Assembly: GCF_021018805.1 (NCBI RefSeq)
Contig: NC_086258.1
Span: forward strand, 13,055,936 to 13,119,935
Length of the DNA: 64,000 nucleotides
Direction: 5' to 3'
Source of the DNA: Prinia subflava
Lineage: Eukaryota > Chordata > Aves > Passeriformes > Cisticolidae
Below the pieces are notes generated by a model. That model did no database searches, was not told the origin of the DNA, and worked only from the letters and a program-made list of their open reading frames with translations. The position numbers were made by a program, and so were the translations under genes. Below, piece by piece: positions 58,316-64,000 of the stretch. Numbering within the stretch: the stretch's first letter is position 1; every line of letters starts with the position of its first letter.

Positions 58316-59556
58316 ATTTCTGCTGTCCTGAGACCAATGAGGCCCCATCTGCTGAAGGATGCTGGGTACACTTGACATTCTCCAGGTACTCCCTGGCTGC
58401 TCCATCTATGTTGGAATTATAGTGTGGAGTTTCTGGAGCTCAGCTTTAAGGGATATCAGCTGGAAAAATATTTTGCTGATTTTCCAGGAGGATCCTCAGC
58501 AATTCCAGGGATCAGGGTGGGGAGAGCTCTCCCCAGCGCTGAGCGAGGCTTGCAGAGACTCTGTGTTCCCAGCTGCCCATTTCCATCGTGTTTATTGGCA
58601 CGGGGAGACACTGCGGTCATGGGAGGGGTAGATTTAGGACCTGTGGCATTTCTGGAGTACAAATCTGTGGTTAATTAATGAAATAAATTAAACACAAACT
58701 TTTCAGCCCTGAAGGAACCATGTCCTCATTCACACCCAAGCTCAGTATCTTAACCCCAAGACTTTAAATCAGGGCTGAGACAAAATGAGCACCTTGCCCG
58801 CTCTGTGCTCTGCTGAGGACGAGCTCTGCCCCTCAGAGACAGACCAGAAATAAAGACAAGCAGGAGCTCTGCCTTTTCCAGCCCCAAAATCAAACCCTCA
58901 TCCCAATTTCCGACGGAGCAGCCACATGTGTGCTCTGGAGGTGGGTCAGGAGGGCAGGGACTGCAGAGAGGGAAGGAAGGTTGCTTGTTTATTTATTTCT
59001 CCCCTCTCCGAGGCTGTTTTCTGCAGGCAGGAGCCTTTGCCAAGTCTATTTACAAAGTTCAGCCCCGGGATCGTGAGAATTGCAGCTCGAGGCAGCTCTG
59101 CCTCGGGGGCTCAGCGCTCACCCCACCACAGATGGTCCTTCCTCCTCCTCCTGGACCTTTTCTGGGGGAGGCAGAGTTGAGGGAAAACACAAACTGGAGA
59201 AAATACGGGCAGGGAAAAGTAAGGGCTTTGTGTCTTATTGCTACCTGCATTTGTTGTAATAATATATTTCTTATTTATTTCATGTCATTTCCAGAGCTGA
59301 AGAGTAAATCCTTTCTGAGTAAATCCATCGAGGTGAAGATCTGGCCTGGAAAAACCCCCAGGATCCCATTCCCACATTTCACTGGCATCCTGCTGGCATC
59401 GAATTTAATTCACGGAGCATAAAATTCTGCAGCTCTGAGGAGCTCACAGGAAATACACAACTTAATCCCAGCCTCAGTCATTGATTTTCCCCTTGCACAG
59501 GGCAAGGAGAGGACAGAAACCTCCTCTTGGGGAGACTTTTAAAAGATGTTACTGGG
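58316..59556. other. Unique non-coding DNA
   Basis: No gene or element is recognised in about 1.2 kb. Confidence 0.5.
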
Positions 59557-59712
59557 GGAATGTCTCCAGATTGGGGGATCACCCCAAATCTACCAGGTGA
59601 GACTTGAGGAACCCCTTCAGGTTGGGGAATGTCTCCAAATCCATCCCCTGAGACCTGGGAAATCTCTCCAGATTTGGGGATCACCCCAAATCCATCAGGT
59701 GAGACTTGTGAA
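59557..59712. repeat. Short ~50-60-bp tandem repeat, about three copies
   Basis: Phrases TGTCTCCAGATTGGGGGATC, ACCCCAAATCYAYCAGGTGA and GACTTG recur, with the middle copy shortened (ATCCCCTGAGACCTGGG). Confidence 0.82.
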
Positions 59713-59984
59713 TAAACTGATTTGATTTCAGCAAGTGGCATTCTCAAGAATATTCACCAAATATACACAAAAACAAAGTTGATGTGAAATCTTCCCTCAT
59801 TCCACAGATAAGCAGGATTTCTTGACTTGGACAAAGAGGAAAATGCTTCCTGCCCAAGGAGCAGGAAAATCAATTTTCCTCCCTGGAAAAATCAAACCAG
59901 TGGGGTTCTGTGGAGTCAGGTCATTGATCCTGGTGGGTGCAGCAGGAAAATCCAGGGAAAAAGCCTCACACAGGATCAGTGACA
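59713..59984. other. Unique non-coding DNA
   Basis: Nothing recognised in this short spacer. Confidence 0.45.
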
Positions 59985-60300
59985 GCGGGGACAGCTGGGG
60001 ATTGTCCAGAGGGGTGAGCCCGGCCCCGAGGCCTCGGGAAGCGCTCGGAATTCGCTCCGATGGTTCGGGAAGAGAAGCAGAGATTCCCTTTGGACAGGTT
60101 TGGACAGGGACGGCTGCTGGGGCTTCTCCCCCGAGCAGGAGCCAGGCCACGTGCTGCCCAGCCCGGGGAGCCTCAGTGACCCCGAACGCTCCCCACATCT
60201 GGCTGCAGCTGGACTTTGTTTGCTTTGGGCTTCCCCCAGCGCCGACCACCCCGGCGAGCGTGGGCACGGCCGCGGCGGCCCCTCCGCGGGGCCAGGGGTG
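59985..60300. promoter_or_regulatory. CpG-rich block (candidate weak CpG island)
   Basis: This block is GC-rich and, unusually for the window, dense in CpG: AAGCGCTCGGAATTCGCTCC and GGCACGGCCGCGGCGGCCCC are examples. It lies just upstream of the LTR-like element on the plus strand. It may be an unmethylated regulatory element, but no transcription start or exon is visible. Spurious 146-159-codon frames cross it on both strands. Confidence 0.4.
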
Positions 60301-60349
60301 ATGCCTGCAGCTCTGCTTTCCTCTATTTCACATTCTGGGCTGCCCAGGG

Positions 60350-60766
60350 GTGATTTTTGTGTATCCCAGCCCCTGCGGTGCCCAGGGTGCAGCTCTGAGC
60401 TCACACTCAGGCTCACTCAGCTCTCTGCACACAGCACGGACACAAAACAAATCCTTCTCCTGCTGCACACCCAGGACAACTTTCAGCCCCAAGAGCACAA
60501 ACAAGGGGGGCTGCAGGGAGGAACAAGAAGGATGGGACCTCCCAGCCTGCAGCTGCAATTGGACAATTCAACCCCAAAGTGCAAACGGAGCAAAACTGAT
60601 CCAAGGGTGAGCCCTGGGCAGCGTTTGTCCATTTGGGACCATTTTGGGTCCCCCTTGGGTGCAGCCCTGGCCAGGCTCTTGTCCTGCCCAAGGTGGATCC
60701 TCAAGGCCTTTCAATAAATCTCTGCTTTATTCTCCAGCTCTGCCCAGTCTCTGTTCCAGCCCAGCC
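60350..60766 (+). mobile_element. LTR-like element (probable solo LTR)
   Basis: The 3' half reads AAAGTGCAAACGGAGCAAAA, CTGATCCAAGGGTGAGCCCT, then AAGGCCTTTCAATAAATCTC with AATAAA at 60713-60718 and TGCTTTATTCTCC, followed by CTGCCCAGTCTCTGTTCCA. This AATAAA-TGCTTTATT-CTCTG order is typical of bird retroviral LTR ends. The 5' boundary is a guess and no internal retroviral sequence follows. Confidence 0.55.
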
Positions 60767-62469
60767 CTCCCAAGGGATCAGGGGCTCCATGGGGATGGGA
60801 ATTGGCTCCAGTTTGGGAGGTTTGGCTCCAAACCCAGCCCCCAGCACAGGAGAAGCAGCCCTGGAATTCTCCTGTCCGATCTCATCTCCCTGTCCCATCC
60901 AGGAGTTACTCAAAGACTCTTCTGAGATCCCCCAGGTCTTCAGAATGCAGGGATTTTCTGTGGATAAAAGGTCTGGAATTAAACGTTTGGGTTGCTTTTG
61001 GAGGTTGCTGTCAGGATGAGGCTCTGCCTTCCTCCTTTCAGGAATTCTGCCTCAGGTTTGGATGAGAATAGGGAGAGGGGAAAGAAAAACACCCCAGATA
61101 CATCAAAATTAGACAACAAAATACCAGGCAGCTCCAGAAAGTGGCCTCCATTCCTCTGATGCCGTTGGTTTTCTCTCCTCTCAGTATTCACTTTAAGAAA
61201 TTCCCATCATTTGGTGCCTTTTCTATTATTCAGAGACTAAAAAGGATGTTGGATTCTTTTTCTTTATAAATTTATTGCTGTGAGCAAGGAGCCAACACAA
61301 GGAGCTGCATAAATAACCTGCAAATGACTTTTGCAACATCAGCAAGGACTCACCAGGGCCTTCTCCACCTTCCCTTTATGCCTGAATTTGTGAGAATTAA
61401 TAATTTTTTATTGTACTCTTGATATAAGTAAAAGGAAAAAAAACACTTTCACAGCCCACGGCATAAACTTGGTTCAAGTGTGAACCAGCAGCAGATTTAC
61501 AGATCTGTACAAGGCCAAAAATCTGATTTTATCTCCTCTAAAACTGTATTAGTCAGTGCTAAGGAACTCCTCTGCTCCAGCAAACTTGGGAGTCCTTGGA
61601 TCAGCAGAGCTCTGATGGTGCCACGACTGGTCCTTGATCATTCGCAGGGAAATTCTGGGAATTTAAGCACAAAAAGCACTAAAATATGAATTTATGGTGC
61701 TTCCCGTGGTGCTTTTTCCATTTACTGCCGGGCAGAGGGGAGATTTCACGGCAATTTAAAGATTTTAGGCTCTTTCTTTTCGCGTTCCCTGAGCTCCCTC
61801 TTGCGGGTGGAGCCTCCCTTCCCTCACTCTCCGAGCTGTCCCCGGCCTTTCCCTGCTCTTCTTCCAGCGATTTTCCTAAAAACGAACTCACTGATTAAAA
61901 AAAATTCCATTAATTGAATTTAATACTCACCTACAGGCTATTTTAATAGATCATGACATTTTATGATTATATATCTTTTAATACTTCATCCTTCAGGTCA
62001 CTTTTGGAATTAAAATTTATCTGTTGAGATTTCAATTCATCCTTTTTTTCTTTTGTATGGGACAAAAAATAATCACATTTATTGATGAAATTATTCATTA
62101 TTTATTGATGAATTATTCGTGAATTTAGATTATCTTGGGATAGAATTCAACTCCCTGTCAGAGATTCTTTGTGCTAAGGTTGTAAAGGCATGTAACAATT
62201 GAAATTAAAAGTGAATTTAAATCCCCCGGGAGTGGAGCGTGTCAAAAAGAGAAAAGATCCAGGGGCAGGGAGGAAATGGAGCACTGGGAAATCGCGGCAT
62301 TCAGCAGGAAAATCCCAGAAACTCCGGGGAGGAGAAATTTGCAATTCCATGTAAAATTTGCCCGTGAAAAACTCCAGAGGCTCCAGATATTCCAAGTGCT
62401 GGCTCGACACAGGGTGGCAGCAAGGGACTGACTCTGGAAGGGCTGGGATGAGCTCTGGGAGGGCTGGGA
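60767..62469. other. Unique, increasingly AT-rich non-coding DNA
   Basis: No gene is recognised. A 23-bp duplication (TTTATTGATGAA-type) lies at 62078-62124. AT content rises toward the palindrome-rich block. Confidence 0.5.
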
Positions 62470-62860
62470 CATTTATAAATATTATATATTATATATAAAT
62501 ATATATACTTACATATAAAAGAATATATTCTTTATATATTTGTTGTATGATAAATATATATTTTATATATTTTATAAATTTATATTTTTATATTTTGTAC
62601 TTTATATTTTATATATTTATAATATATTTTGTATATTATATTCTATATAATATCTCATTCTATATGAGATATTCTATAGAATATATAATATTCTATAGAA
62701 TATATAATATTCTATAGAATATTTTATATTCTATATTTTATATTTTAATATTCTATAATTCTATAATTTAAAATTCTATATTTTATATTTTAATATTTAT
62801 AGAATATATTCTATATAATATTCTATTATATAGAATATATAATATTCTATATAATGGTTG
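62470..62860. repeat. AT-rich palindromic low-complexity block
   Basis: About 390 bases are almost only A and T, mixing ATATAT runs with repeated palindromes ATTCTATAGAAT (three copies 19 bp apart near 62670-62720) and ATTATATAGAATAT phrases. Such DNA can form cruciforms and often marks fragile or hard-to-assemble sequence. Confidence 0.93.
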
Positions 62861-63327
62861 GTTAGATAATTATTTTATCATTATAATATAAATGATGTTA
62901 TTCTCTGTTTATTAACCCTGAGATTTGAGCAGTTGGAGCTGTCCCAGCTCACGGGAGCTGAGGCAGGCCGTGGCTGCTGGGCTGGAAGGGTGCAGAGGAG
63001 GCAAAGCTGTGAGGATGGAGATCAGGGGCACAGCAGAGAGAGCCCGGCCCTGTCCCAGTGCGGGACTGAGGCCCCCAAATCCCAAAATCCCAAATCCCTT
63101 CCAACCCCCCAAGCTGCCCCCTCCAGCCCTGCCACCGCTGCTGTCCCCTGCCAGCTGTCCCCGAGCGCAGCTCGGCTGAAGGGCACGCCAGAAATGAGAT
63201 TATTTATCAGGACACCTTTGGCATCACTGCTGCGGCATCGCGGCCCCAGCCCCGCTGGAGTTGGGTGTCCCGGGCTGCTGGGGCTCCTCCGAGGAGCTGC
63301 CAGCATGGAAGGGTCCTTTGGGTGCTG
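62861..63327. other. Unique GC-rich non-coding DNA
   Basis: After the AT block, base composition switches abruptly to GC-rich. No gene recognised. Confidence 0.45.
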
Positions 63328-63780
63328 AGGGGACAGGCAGGGGACAGGGACAGTGCCAGGGCACTGAGGAGCAGGAAGGGGACAGTGACAGTGCCCTGAG
63401 GGAGCAGGCAGGGGACAGTGACAGTGCCAGGGCCCTGAGGGGCAGGCAGGGGACAGTGACAGTGACAATGCCCTGAGGGGCAGGCAGGGGACAGTGACAG
63501 TGCCCTGAGGGAGCAGGCAGGGGACAGTGACAGTGACAGTGCCAGGGCCCTGAGGGGACGGGCAGGGGACAGTGACAGTGCCAGGGCAGTGAGGGGCAGG
63601 CAGGGGACAATGACAGTGCCCTGAGGGGCAGGCAGGGGACAGTGACAGTGCCCTGAGGGGACGGGCAGGGGACAGTGACAATGCCTTGAGGGGTAGGCAG
63701 GGGACAGTGACAGTGACAATGCCCTGAGGAGCAGGCAGGGGACAGTGACAATGCCCTGAGGGGCAGGCAGGGGACAGTGC
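63328..63780. repeat. ~32-bp G-rich minisatellite with variable units
   Basis: Units contain GGCAGGCAGGGGACAGTGAC and AGTGCCCTGAGG, with the ACAGTG block present one to three times. About 13 units are seen. The Pro/Cys-rich minus-strand frames (238-293 codons) are products of the repeat. Confidence 0.95.
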
Positions 63781-64000
63781 CACTGCACTTGCACATGGCA
63801 AGGACCACCACCTGAGATTTGTCCCCTGGTGCCACCTGGGGCCAGCCTGGGTGGCTTTGCTGGAGGGAACAAAGGCAGAGCCAGCTCTGGTGTGACTCTC
63901 CATGGCAGCAGCTCCTGCTCCTCAGGAGCAACCTGGGCAATCACGAGGACACTCAGCTTTGTCACCCCGAGACACAAATAATGATCCCAATAAAGCCCCA
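63781..64000. other. Unique non-coding DNA at the window end
   Basis: Nothing is recognised except an AATAAAGCCCC phrase at the very end (about 63989-64000), which could be part of another LTR-like end cut by the window boundary. Confidence 0.4.

Noticed and set aside
63022..63977. Proline/cysteine-rich frames of 238-293 codons resembling keratin-like proteins
   Set aside because: They arise from the ~32-bp G-rich array; feather-type keratin genes would show a conserved core and are not present.

Overview
This window looks like vertebrate, specifically avian (most likely passerine) nuclear DNA. The diagnostic evidence is at least nine truncated copies of the 3' end of CR1, the dominant LINE of bird genomes, plus three stretches resembling solo LTRs of bird endogenous retroviruses. 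The background is otherwise AT-rich, CpG-poor and stop-rich. I recognise no protein-coding gene, no structural RNA gene and no bacterial-type operon. Every long open frame lies in a tandem array or reads as an uninformative, low-complexity protein. The window is best described as intergenic or intronic DNA; a small conserved exon could be missed by eye.

Layout. 1-5.4 kb: unique DNA with three CR1 3' ends and simple tracts. 5.8-6.8 kb: a 1-kb, 23-bp minisatellite that grows out of a CR1 fragment. 6.8-12.4 kb: quiet unique DNA. 12.4-14.5 kb: a 53/54-bp array and a 1-kb, 11-bp array, separated by a candidate conserved block. 15.7-16.0 kb: the best CR1 copy. 16.4-17.2 kb: a block with homeodomain-like sites and CpGs that could be a conserved regulatory element. 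17-26 kb: mostly unique. 26.6 kb: CR1 with an internal decamer array. 28.2-28.8 kb: an LTR-like element. 30.0-30.6 kb: a (GGGAAA)n-type purine array. 32.8-35.2 kb: three different minisatellites in a row. 40.8-41.7 kb: an LTR-like element abutting a 25-bp array. 43.4-46.1 kb: a 38-bp array, a purine tract and a G-rich 11-bp array. 45.1 and 47.2 kb: two copies of a ~127-bp repeat of unknown family. 47.5-48.2 kb: a CR1 split by a hexanucleotide array. 52.0-54.1 kb: three arrays (26-bp, 12/15-bp and 22-bp). 56.3-56.6 kb: a (CCCTTT)n array. 60.0-60.8 kb: CpG-rich DNA beside an LTR-like element. 62.5-62.9 kb: AT-palindrome DNA. 63.3-63.8 kb: a ~32-bp G-rich array.

The main theme is tandem repetition. 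Adding the spans listed here gives about 9.3 kb, roughly one seventh of the window, in more than twenty independent arrays. In several cases the array sits inside, or is visibly built from, a CR1 3' end. This suggests CR1 tails act as seeds for minisatellite birth here. I found no previously undescribed gene system; the CR1-seeding pattern, the unknown paired repeat and the regulatory-looking palindrome block deserve the closest look.
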